Below are positions 25,091 through 47,127 of a stretch of DNA of 64,000 nt, piece by piece. This stretch comes from Bugula neritina (taxonomy: Eukaryota; Bryozoa; Gymnolaemata; Cheilostomatida; Bugulidae). The stretch's first letter is position 1. Every line of letters starts with the position of its first letter. The stretch spans positions 8,857,241-8,921,240 of the forward strand of contig OZ037768.1 in NCBI GenBank assembly GCA_964035545.1, read 5' to 3'. A program made the position numbers and the translations under genes. The notes beneath the pieces were generated by a model. It saw only the letters and a program-made list of their open reading frames with translations, was not told the origin of the DNA and ran no database searches.

Positions 25091-28000
25091 ATGCCGTCTG
25101 GTTTACCTCCCTTTGAGTGTCCTATCTGTTTCGAAACTGAACATAGACTGAAATTATTTCCTTGTCAGCACTATGCATGTTCGGTGTGCGTAGGTAAGTT
25201 AAAATAGGAAGACTTTGACATACAAGCCTCATTCTATAATCTGTAAGATTTTCGTTCAAAATAAGTTTATCTTTTTCCTTATAGATAATTTACATTTGAG
25301 TTCTAATTGATGATAATTTTTTATTCAAAATCAAGAATCTTACAAAAATGATTAGATCTATAGTAGTGACTGTAGTGACTGAAGCAAAGCTACTTAGAAT
25401 TTGTTTGGCAGCACAATGCCTTCGTATGACAGTGTGTAACCTACTGAGCATTGTAATGTTAACTACTCAAGATTTTTAACAAAATAAAACTAGGTAGCTC
25501 TTTGATTTTGAGCTTTTTGTGCTATTATATTCCAAAAATGGCTGAGAGTATAGAATGAACAAAAAATGTATGGACAAGTATGCAACAAGCTTACAGACAT
25601 AACTTGGAAATAAACAACTGCTAACTCTAAATATTTTTTGCTTAAAGTATAAACTATGCCATGGCACTTCTAGGCATAAGCTTTAAGCCAAAAGTACCTG
25701 TTTCTTAGCAAAATTGAATTAATACAACTCTATTTATAGTAGCTTCAAAGTAAATTCATGAGTAACTTTTAACACTAACATGTCAACTGATAAACATTAT
25801 GGTTTACCATAACTCTTGTAGGCTATATGCAAAATAAAATTGTTGTCGCACATTCAACAGCATTGATCGATCTGCAATGTTGTTTTGCTTTTAGAAAATT
25901 TACCTAGCCATGGAAATAATAGATCCTTTTCATGCCATGAGTGCAGAAGAGAAACGCTTTTTACAAATTTGCCAGACTATCGTATGGCCAACAATATGAA
26001 TGAGGAATTTATGAGAACATCGCAAAACGCAGCTGGTAAGTGACGGTATAATGTTGAATTCACAAGCTGCATTATTACAAGTCTTTTAATATATCTACTT
26101 GCAAAGGTAGCTATTATGATATATGTATTAGAGCACCTGTGTAGGATGTTGCTAGGGTCTAAATTATACTAGTACTGTAATAACAAAGTAGTTGTAGTAA
26201 AATTTCTAATGCTAAAAGTAATATTAGCTAATGATACAGAGTTTGGAAATGTGCAGAAGTATGTGTGTGTGCGTGTGTGTGTGTGTGTGTGCTCGTGTGT
26301 GTTCGAGAGTGTGTTTGTGTGTAAATTTGGCAAAGAATTACTTTATCTGAACCCTTTTGCTACATATGAAATTATTTTAGTAGATACACCCGAAGAAGTA
26401 GTTGATGGTGCTGCAGAGATGAGATCAATTGAAGAGTACCACAAGTTGATACAGAAAGAGAAACTATGCAGCTTAGCATGCCCACCAGCTGCATATCAAT
26501 GTGGTCAAGTTTTCACCAGAAATATGCAGCAGGCATTTAACAACATTGGTCATAAATGTTTTGATACGAAGGGTGAGCAAGCAAAGCTCAATTTCATTGG
26601 AGTACTAAAGGTGCCCTTCAGGTAAAATGCTGTATGAATTCTACAGTCAAGTTATATCCTCGTTTTTAAAATGAAACAATAAACTGTTGGAATGAATTCA
26701 ATATACTTTTTACATAGTATAATATTGTCTATCTAAATTTATAACATTATTTTATATATTTAATGGTACATGTTATCATATAAAATATATTTCACTATAT
26801 TACAGAATTAAAATTAAAATTAAGCAGATTTAAACATATTATAGTTTCCATTGTTATACAAAAGCAACTTGTTTGCCCCATGTTGTTTTCTATAACAGTA
26901 TGGAGTTATCTTCTATTGTAGGATATTGAAAACACTTGAAACAGCTCCACAATGTGCAAGGATTTTTACTAACCATGAAATCTTAACAGAAGAGTCAAAG
27001 AAGACTGGCTCTGATTTAAGGACAAAGGCTCTCTCTTTAATGATGAAAAATCGCCCAGAAAACCCATATCGTTTGTCCTGCTTTATAAAGATCTACCTTT
27101 TGTTTGCGACAATGTCTTTGCTAACCAATATAATTTGTGATAGTCTCCAACTAAGACAAAAAGTACACATAATTCCGACAGCAACGGCTTGTATTTTCAA
27201 TGCCTTATTTTTAGTATTGTGTCTTGTGGCACTTGTGTACTATAGCTGCTGCCGCAAAAATTTAAAATATATCGGTACATTTTTTAAATTAAACTTTTTA
27301 ATTGAGTTGAGTGCCTATCCTCAATTGTTAGTAAGTGCTATGCTTTTAAAACGCATTGACACTTTATTAATTTTTGTCCCATTCGTTTTTTCTTCGGTTG
27401 TCCTTTTTTGTGCCTGGGCTTCTCGCTTAACCATAGTAATACAAGAATGCAAACCCTGTATCCATCACAATATTTTCAAGAAGTATATTTTTGTTCATGT
27501 GGGAAACATGGTGTGCATTATTTTATTAGTAGCAGTATCAGTGATTGCCTCTGATAGGTTAAATACTCAATTAATTTTTTTAAGTGTAGCTATTCTTTTA
27601 TCTGCTATCTACTGTAATTATATAATGTTCTACGTAGGATATTTATATGAAATAACTCAAGCCTCGGCCTTATTCTTGATATCACACTATAAATGCCCTC
27701 AGGACATGAAACTGAAAGCTAGAGAATTTTTAGATGACCTCATGTTCAATCTTCATGCTTTTCACAAAAATTTTTATGGGTTGATATTTTGGTTCTTTGA
27801 ATTACATGTATTACTATTTCCTCTTTTCATCATACTTCTGTTGATATACTTTCCAGATCCTAGCATGACTGAGCTTATATTACTAGGGATTTATTGCATT
27901 GGAAGCATACTTATAAACTATAAAGGTTTTTTAATGGCGTTAGTGTCAGCCTGTAAAATTAGTTGTGTTATTTTATATATTTTTCAAGTTTTCATCACTG

Positions 28001-28272
28001 CCTTAGTCATTTATCCTGTTTACATCTTACTGCTTGTGCTCGTATCGCCGTTTCTCATTTGTGTATTAGTATTTTCGGCTTGTGGTAAGCTAAAGGCACC
28101 ACCAGCACCTACAGATGCAGAAGATATTGGGCTTGATGATATTGGCAACTTGCCAGAAGAAAATACCCTACAAGCTGGCAATGTCAATAATGTAACAGAA
28201 AGAAGTGAGGAGGGGAACATGTTGATAGAGAACAACACAATGCAAGACGATCTGGAATCAAGCCATGACTAA
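25091..28272 (+). CDS. RING-finger multi-membrane-span protein C
   Basis: Unrecognised family, distant relative of A and B. Four coding exons (25091-25193, 25895-26035, 26381-26621, 26922-28272) give 611 residues with the same intron phases (1, 1, 2) as A. Residues 10-51 form a C3HC4 RING (ECPIC, PCQHYACSVC, SCHEC). The linker exon has four cysteines in a pattern different from A/B (CSLAC, YQC, HKC). About eight hydrophobic segments follow, with the family motifs LIELSAYPQL, MFYVGYLYEI, HAFHKNFYGL and INYKGFL. Unlike A and B it ends in a hydrophilic acidic tail of about 65 residues. AATAAA at 28392 may end the transcript. Conserved motifs among the three proteins lie mostly in the membrane part, which suggests a shared transport, channel or receptor-like role there. 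The activity is unknown; E3 ligase activity is inferred only from the RING. Confidence 0.85.
26262..26298. repeat. (TG)n microsatellite in gene C intron 2
   Basis: A short run of TG repeats with interruptions, about 85 bases upstream of the third coding exon. The open frame running through it into the exon is a chance extension. Confidence 0.85.
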
Positions 28273-29559
28273 ATGATTTTACATTTTTTTAAACTATTAT
28301 TTTAGAAAATGTCATGCATGTGTTCATTATTTATGTATAATTTATTTTAGTGTTCGAGTAGTTAGGAGTGCTGCGGTTTATGCTACAAAATAATAAACAT
28401 ATTTATTTGGATATCTAGCCTTGTTTTTGAAAAATAAAATAAACACCTCATTGTTTTAATGACCTTTGACATGCAAACAAGCCTCATTGCTCTGTCAGTT
28501 ATAAGCTTCATGAAATTAATTCAAAATCATACACAAGTTGAACTCCCCCCCCCCATTATGTCTATGATGATTTAGAGGCAATAACTTACAGTGTCAGACT
28601 CATAAAACTATTAAACATGTTTATAAGAAACTGCACAGTTAAAATTATATGTAGAGAAATGAAAGAGACTTGGATTATAGCTAGAACCTGCTGCAATAAA
28701 GTACATATTACCAACCAGGTAGCAGTCGGGTTTCATTGACTTTAATCTCCACAGAGTATGTTGTAGTATTAACACAGAAAACTTAAAGTCTTATTATTAT
28801 AATCATATATATATTCCTATTTTCAGCCACTGCACTAGTCAAATGTTTAGCTGTATGAAATCAATTGCATGATAAAACTTTGTGAGGAATTAAACGAAGT
28901 GTTAATATTATGTTTCAGTTATTATAGTAGATTTGCCTATATTTATTCATACAGTATCTACTACTCAAAATTAGTGATCACAGCACAAGCTACAAGATAA
29001 GTTAAAATATATTAATTACCTAATGAAATGTTTTAGATATATTATATAATATGAGCAATTATCCAATACAAATAAAAACTAACAGTTTTATGTTACAATC
29101 TGTATGAGTAAGAAGATCATAATGTGTATGAAAATTGCATTATAGTGAAGCTTACTTACAACTATAACTTTAATAAAATAAAATAATCATGATGTGAATT
29201 CCTACAATAAATTAAAACAGCTACTTATGTTCATATCTAGATAATTATTTCTTAAAAGTCACAATAGAAAATGTCATCCAAATACTAGACTAGTAATGCT
29301 AAAAAAAGGTAGGGATGATTTTTGTTTCAAAATAAATATTGAGAAAAATATGTTCACCGTATAATATTTAAACTCAACACTGCACTACAATTTAAAAAGC
29401 CTAGTAACACTTTCTAAAGCATGGTAACAGTATTTTTTACCTCAAAGTTTCTATAAATTTACTAGTAGAAAATATCCTTCACACAGCTGTTGACACTTGT
29501 AAAAATAAATAGTATATTAGAATAGCCTCTGGCCCAGCTGAACACTGGCTATATAGAGG
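28273..29559. other. Intergenic between gene C and AGBL4 (tail to tail)
   Basis: Holds the presumed 3' UTRs of both genes, AATAAA-type signals at 28392 and about 28434 for gene C, and a short C run at about 28546. No gene or clear repeat was found. Confidence 0.45.
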
Positions 29560-32500
29560 CTAGTACGGCCTTCCCCCATCTCTTCTGTAAGACAGCAGAG
29601 ATTCATTGGATGCAGCCCCAGAATTGCTTTGCTTACTGGAGCCTTTGTATGAGTCTGTTGTGTACCTACAGCACAGATAATGATCATCTCGTTCATGAGA
29701 AGACAACCCCCAATTTTATAACTATTGCGTTTTAAATTAGAGCTTAAATATAGTACAAATTGATGTCCGAATTTTCATTAAAAAACCAATATGAACTACA
29801 TATGGACAAATAAGCAACTTTATCAGCGTTGCACATATCAACAAATGTAACTTATGTGGTAAGTTACCGATTATCATATCCTCTCTCGCTTCTACTCCCA
29901 TCACCTTCAGCATGTCTGTTGGACTTGGGTGTAATACTGCTCGAAGGCTTGGCACTGATGTACCCCACAAGCTTATAGTAATCTAAGAACGTGCGAGCTA
30001 CATTTCTGCCAAGTTTCATGTCTAGAATTCAAGTTGCGTCAAGTACAACAGTTTAAAAATGACTTAAGCCACAACTGGGGATAGCAGAAACATTGAATAG
30101 CAAGTATTCTACAGGTTGTTCAAAACAAGCCAGTTGCCTGCAGTAATTGTTAATATTTATTACAAAGAAAAAGCTCAATCCTTAGTTAAGGCACTAATTT
30201 AATCAGATCATAAAAATGAATGATGACTTGCAAAAAAATTCTAATAAAATAATATGAGCGCAATTTGTGATGGAATTACTTTCGCATTTCATACTTTTAT
30301 TACTATATTAGTTATTTTACTTTGGCCTAGAATATTTCATTTATTATATCAGTTCATTAATTTAACATAGTACATTATGCATATCACATTGTCAATTTAC
30401 TACACAAGACCCTAATCAATTAGCTAGAGCAAGGATACATGCTTCTTCAGTGTATGGTAATGCCTGACTTGATGTGGTAACCATGTAGCTATAGAAGGAC
30501 ACTTCTAGTGTATAGCAGTGTGACTTATCATCTAATGAACTGCCCAGAGTTCTACAAGGAGAGTACTAAACTGTGTGAACAAACAACACAACTAGTATTA
30601 CAACCATATGACAGTACACTGTTTTGTTATTTATACATGAATATTAAATGTTAGGAAGAGCATTCAGTCAAAATTGTTCCTTAATTTGCTACAAGAGAAA
30701 ACCAGCTTTTAGCCTGCTTAAAACACTTTTTTTCATTAGGGGTTCTCACAGGGATGGTGACTCTAAACCCATGTAAGCTTTTATTAAATAAATTCAAGAG
30801 ACTAAAGTCTTGTCCTCACTAACCTGTTTTAACTTCATTTTAATGCTTATGGTTGGCTGCAAGCTATAATATATAAATATATAACTCTGCAGGAGACATT
30901 AGTAAATGGGCAATTAGCACCCCCCCCCCCACCCACCATAGTTGATATTGTCAGGCTATGAAACTCCTACCTCCTACCAGTACCAGCTTTAACAGCATCT
31001 CTGTTAAAGGCGGTGTTGGCCAGACTGAAGTCTTCAGCATTTTGACACAAGAGTTTGGGAAAAATTGCTTGTCGTTCATATCGAGTGATGTCCTCATACA
31101 CATTGCCGTACATAAATCCATTCATTAGCGTAGAGTGAGCGTGGATGTCAATGTAAAAATCCAAATCAATGTCCTAAAATGTGTGCAAAACAAATTAAAT
31201 ATAACACATGAAAAAACAAAACAAAATCACTCGACAAAGAAAATAAAAAAATTACTTTGAAAATTTTTACCATGTAATGTAAACCTAATAGTTATTTCCA
31301 CAGCAACTATTAAACAGCCTTGAAACTTTTTTTATTTCAAGTTCACTTTATAGGTTTGGAAATATGCTCTTACAATTACTAATATTACTAACAAACTATA
31401 TATTCATTATCAATATTGTAACTCTTGCATAGCCTTAACAAGTTGATTTGAATTGCATTTTTGTGCAGTCAAAGTTATTTTAAATACATTAACACAAAAA
31501 GGGAATGAAGCTTCAAAAATGTTTGTTCCCATTTTTTACTTTTCACAGCTAATATCTTATAAATTTTGCTTGTGTAGCCAAATGGTGTAGTTTAGAACTT
31601 GAGTACTCTACTCTTCATACTCAAATGAACCCACATAATGGCGTATTTTAGTTCAATTGTTGTTTTTTAGAATTGCCTACCCACTGCAAGATAGAAAAAG
31701 TTACATGCACTGCAGGTTCCCCAGTCAAAGCAAAAAAGATGGTGAGAATTTAGCTGTGTTTGGATTTATAATTTTGGACTTGGCATATGAAAAAGAATTG
31801 CTTTAATTCATAGTGAGACAACTTCCTATAGTACAAAGAATCTGCTAGAGCTAAGGCTAGACAAAACATTGCAATCAAGTGCTCACCTGGAGCTAGCAGG
31901 CTACTGCTACTATAGAATAACGAAACAATCATTTGATTCATAGAATTCTCTCTCACAAAACTAGAGCTTAAAGTTTACTTGCTTTGAATGTTTCAAGTTG
32001 GTTCATCTTATAAAGGCACCACATTGCAAGTAAAATAAAACTATTTGTGTTATTGATTTATATTATAATGTAAAATTGACACTGGCATGCTACTAGTATA
32101 AGTTGCATTAAATTTTAGTCTCATGGCCATAATACAATATTTGCTAAGCCTGAATGTTGTAAAGAATGGCAAACTAAAAGATTGAGTTTCAAATTAAATT
32201 ATTAGTTATCATCATTATTTCAACCAGCATTACTACTAGTGTTAACAGTGTAACTAGTGTAAACGCACCATTATTGACAACTATTGCAGAGGTTCTATAA
32301 TTTACAGATTATACCAACAAGGAATGTAAGGATCTTTGGAGACTGTAATTAGTTGATCAATAATTTACGGTAACTGGCATTTTGTTTTCGTTAAAAATGA
32401 TCAATCAGAAGTATTGAAAGTTAAGTTGAAACTTGGACAACCAAATCACTAGAGACAATAAAATTGCCAAATATTTTCAATAGAGAAGAGCAATTCCAGT

Positions 32501-35500
32501 GTTCATTCAATGGCCTTAACTTGTTACTTATGTAGCTCGTATTTTCTGTAAAATAATCTGTCTCAAAACGGCTACGCAGATAGTAAAACTAAGTTAAAAG
32601 AAAACACACAATTTTTAATTATAACTGGAAGCAAGAATCTATCTAGATTCAGCTCACAAATCTTAAGCAATTCGTAAAGAAAAATAGCACAAATATTACA
32701 TATCTGTTTATATGATTAATAACTACCTCACAGCGGTCCATATCCAAGACTAAGTTCTTTGTAGCATAGACTGTGGGATGAGCCCATGGAGAGGGCTCTT
32801 GCCAGTGTCTGTTTAAGTCAAATCCCATCAAAGATGATCTACCATATACGAATAACATCCACTGCATGATGAGTAACAGAAACATAACTCATTCAAAAGT
32901 ACATTGCGACAATGCATCCATTCAGCCATAAAAATAGCACTTAGTCTCTGCTAACAATCGCTAACATTATTTCAATTAAAAATGTCTTCTATAAAATTTA
33001 ATTTTTCACAAAAAATCACTAGTAAATTCAAATAAGAATTATACTGCATTTTAATAATACTACAGCAAAAAACAGCAGTGATGTGATTGAATGTTCTACA
33101 ATAAATGTCAATTAAAAAACATTTTATATTCTTCATTGTGATATTTTTTTAAATACTTCAGTTGAATAAAGCCACATGGTTAAAACTTTTATTTCAACTG
33201 GTTACTTTTTTATTGGCTATTTCAATGTAGGCTAATGGCTTTTATAAACACATTAAGATGTGGCTGTATAGTCAACACTTCATTACAATGTTGTGTCAGT
33301 TTAAAATAAAGGCTTCTGGTGAAGAGGAAAAATTAAACATCATAATCTTTGCTGTCCTGCCTTTAAGACATATTATAAGCTAAATTTTACCATAATGACA
33401 GACCAGCAGTCATGTGTTAGCAACACAGAAAGATTATATAGACTTACCTGTAGTTTCCCAAGTAGACTCCATCTGGGCAAAGCATTGGAACAATTTTGAA
33501 TACTACATACTCTCTCAGCACTTTAGCTATAGGGTGACTGCTCACTAAAAAGTCTATCATACCTAAAATGAAAAGAAAATTTCAAATTCTACGCTTAGGT
33601 TTTCTAGCACTTCTCTCAGAGCAAAAAATACAGCTTCACTATTTAGCATAACTCAAACTCTGTTCATAAATGAAATCAATTTTCTCATCAGTGTCACCAG
33701 AAAAAGTCAATAGCAGCTTTTTTAAGATGTTGCATCGAACCCATTAAATAATAATAATAATAATAAGATAACAACAATAAAGTTTGAAGATTTCTTTAAA
33801 ATCTGTTTAGTTTGGAATTTATCAGTTGCGTGCAAGAAAAATACTAAATACAGACAAATTTTTTGCCTATAATTCTCTTTAATTTCAGGCTTCAAATATT
33901 TATTAATTACTTATAACTGAGAGACTTGAAATTAATAGATAAAGATTATGTATGAAGAAAAAAAGTGCTAAAACAGCTTGAAAAATTAATATTTACCAAA
34001 ATAAACAGACAGCTTGGTAAACAACTAGTAGTAAATATATAAATTATTGCTTGAAAATTAAAGCATTAATCTATTGAAGCAAACAATCAAAAATGTAGTC
34101 TTTACAATTGAAAAGCCCTGTAGTGCTACAAATACATTCACACAACTCACTTTTATATTATACACTACAATAATACATACACATCTCACCTTTACATTAT
34201 ACACTACAATAATACATACACATCTCACCTTTACATTATACACTACAATAATACACAAAACCGACCTTGACACACAAATGATGCCGGGGACTCTCCAGGA
34301 TGAACTCGGCCAGTTATAAAAACAACTCTTTGCTTCTGATTGCGTCTTGTGTTTTCAGCACTTGTGATGGTCAGCAAGTCAATTCTTCTCTGTTGCTATA
34401 AGTAATAAAGAGCAAAGGTGAGTCTTGGTAGCCAGAGGATGTTTTTAAACTTCAAATCTATGTATACTTTTTTAATTTCTTTTCAAAATCATAACAGTAT
34501 GATATCATAGGCATTCAATTTTTTGAGAACAAAGGTTATTTTTCTGTGCGATACATAACTTTCTAAAATTAATTTCAATGCATTTGTATCTTTCTGCCAT
34601 GTTAAGTCCTACTAAAGTAAAAGTTTAAAAGGCACTTTAAAGATGCAAAGTATTATAATTATGTTACCACAGAGTAACAGAGAAGCTCTCTTTTGTAGAA
34701 GGACAACTCCCGCTTGTCCAGGTTTTCCAAGTAGTTCTGCAGTCTGGTATAGGAATATGGGAAACAGTAAGCAAACTGGTAAACTTCATTTTCCTTATCA
34801 AAGTTGAAAGCAAAAGACATGACATAATTTTTCCTATGATCTGGACATCGGTAATAGTAGCAATGCTTGGCAGGAATCCGCACCCTTCAAAAAACAAACA
34901 AAAATCATCACCAAAATCTTCAGTAGCAATTTTGAACAAATAGGTAAAGTGAGTTGGTCTTAGATTTAAACAAATAATTATATATTAAATCAAGAAAAGT
35001 TACCTACCATTTTGGCCGATTTGTTGATTTGACAATTGGGGTCATCCCATCACGGTATAATGACTTTGTTTTGCTAAAATTGACTATGTTAAATATGACT
35101 CGTTGATCTGCTTTGACATTTTCGACTGTAAAGTTGAACCACACCCTGAATCGAGGGTTGCATGTATCTGGTCTTATGAAAATGTCGTACTCAGTATCCG
35201 TAATGTAGTCTACACGTCCTAAATTCCCTGCAAAAGTATACACTAAAAATAATAAAAAACAGCTTTTATTGTAGTAAATAATAGTATAAAAATTATAATG
35301 ATACACGCGTATGCACATAGCTGTTACAAAACTTCAGCTGTTTAAGCCTTACAATAACAATTTATAGTTTGTTATAATTGATAATAAGTAATAATGCAAA
35401 TAACGTTGCACATGTAGCAGCCAAATTGCTGTAAAAGTAAGTGGCAATCATTTATATATGCGTAGATATACTCACCACTTTCAAAGCACGCATCAAATAT

Positions 35501-37105
35501 TAAGTTTCCTTTTCTTGGTTTTCCTGAAAATCCTGGGGGAACAACACAGAGCTTGCTGATGTTTCCCACAACAGGATCATCATTACTCTCTGTGTCACTG
35601 CCTAAAAGCAATCATGAACAAGTAAAATAATAAAATAAATACTCTAGAGATAATCTGCTGCCTTGCAAGTTTATATCTTTGGAATGTGATAGAATTACTG
35701 TTTCTAACCCATAAAACAAACTAAGTGTCCTGTATACTCTAAAATTATGTTATTCAATAAAAATAGATGTAAGTCTCAAACCTTTAAATTAAAGCCTTTA
35801 GTCATAAGCATAAAAAACAAATACAATTTCATCTGCCTATATAGGCAAACTTAGACGTTAGATGTTAGTTAAGGCAGTAAATAACAAAACATCAGTCTGA
35901 AATTAGAGTCAAAAAAGTTTCCTAAACTTTGTTTATTAAAGTGACAATGTCAAACAAAGCAAAAGTTGTTTTGAAAAGAAACATGAAACTTTATGAAGCC
36001 AAAAATGTTTAAAATTGAGCATCCTGATTTAAACCTAGTTAGTTTTGATTTGAAATAATCATGAAAAGCATATATAATAACAAAGTAAATTTCAAGCTAT
36101 ATTCAAACTTGTGGCTATGAAAATAAAACTTTTTGAAATAAATTATATACCAATGAAAATGTTGCAGTTACATTTACCCTATGTTATCCTTTTTAGTAGT
36201 CAATATATTATTAAATAGTGTTTTACAAAATTGTGAATGTTGAATTATTAAGCAGAATAAAAAGTGGTGAAATATATCAATAGTAAAGAATACCCTTCTA
36301 TAGAACCACAAATATTTATACTAATATTATCTACCACTACCACTACCAGTCTCATGCTCATACTAATATGGCCATAGTGATAGTAACTATGGCAACGTTA
36401 TTATCATTATAAAACTGATACTGATACCACCAAATTTAACTGATTCTTCTACTTCCTACATTAACCGTTAATGCACATAGTACAAGTACATAAAACTATT
36501 GTTCCTGCCTTGCATAAATTGAGTTTGACTATCAGTATCACTATGTCCATTGTAGTCAACTCAAACTCAAACTCAAAGTCAAATGTGAATTTTATAATGT
36601 TACTGAAAAACTAATAATGATAGCAATACTAATAATATACTAATAGTTATAGTAATACCGATAGTAATAGTAATAGTAATACTAATACTACTATTTATAG
36701 TTATACTAAAAAAAATAGTTATAAGCCATAAGGGGTAATGTATAGCATAACATTAACTGTAACTGTAAGTAATACAGTATTACTATTAATAATACTAATA
36801 TCATAGACATAGTGATAGTGATACTCATACTCATACTGATAGTAATACTGATGGTCATAGTGATAGTCAGATAACCATTCACTGATTCATTTTACATTGA
36901 CTTTGACTTTTAGGTTGACATTGTCATACTCATACTGATGCAATTAGTTAAAACATATTTATTAAATGTCAATCTTACCAAAAGCTTGTTTAATTATTAA
37001 TTATCGTCATCCACCATAATTACTTTTTACAATAAAAGTGGAAACAAACAAAATATGAAGATTCACTAAGCAACTAATAAACAAACCTGAGTTCTTGTCC
37101 GCCAT
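29560..37105 (-). CDS. AGBL4: Cytosolic carboxypeptidase 6 (AGBL4/CCP6), complete
   Basis: M14 zinc carboxypeptidase family. CCP6 removes glutamates from polyglutamylated tubulin and other acidic tails. Eleven exons: 37087-37105, 35476-35601, 35008-35227, 34668-34884, 34266-34395, 33448-33562, 32727-32838, 30971-31173, 30439-30551, 29868-30021, 29560-29665. Phases join cleanly to 504 residues, close to the vertebrate protein (about 500). An N-terminal beta domain ([36 protein letters not shown]) precedes the peptidase domain. Zinc ligands are His226 and Glu229 in GRVHPGES and His324 in YIDIHAHST. The catalytic Glu is about 397 in YTLEVSF. The FDLNRHW motif is present. Unusual: the LNPDG motif typical of the family reads LCPDG (Cys266). 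The C-terminal 60 residues are Ser-rich and not conserved. Start: MADKNS on a 19-nt exon, the only ATG in frame before exon 2. Confidence 0.96.
30645..30800 (+). repeat. SINE-like repeat body, second copy (AGBL4 intron)
   Basis: Matches the body of the repeat at about 2660-2800: gcattcagtca near 30660, agagaaaac near 30695, aggggttctcacagg near 30739, then a gactcta/gattata and gcatac/ccatg-like end. The tRNA-like head is not evident here, so the copy appears 5' truncated or strongly diverged. Confidence 0.55.
34150..34258. repeat. 39-bp minisatellite next to the AGBL4 exon 5 donor
   Basis: About 2.8 copies of a 39-bp unit (ctttacattatacactacaa followed by taatacatacacatctcac). Because 39 is a multiple of three, both strands show short repeating open frames ([13 protein letters not shown] on the minus strand), which are not genes. 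The array begins about six bases past the exon 5 splice donor. Confidence 0.95.
36330..36960. repeat. Degenerate simple-sequence tract in AGBL4 intron 1
   Basis: Imperfect runs of tagtaa, tactaa, catact and tcaaac units, similar in composition to 5050-5850 and, in other orientation, 40580-41100. No coding signal. Confidence 0.45.

Positions 37106-47127
<10,022 letters not shown>

Noticed and set aside
26209-26380. Upstream part of the 138-codon frame as coding sequence of gene C
   Set aside because: It runs through a TG microsatellite. A clear acceptor (attattttag) at 26371-26380 and the required phase place the exon start at 26381.
34058-34319. Open frames with repeated peptide on both strands
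   Set aside because: Produced by the 39-bp minisatellite, whose length is divisible by three; it lies in an AGBL4 intron.
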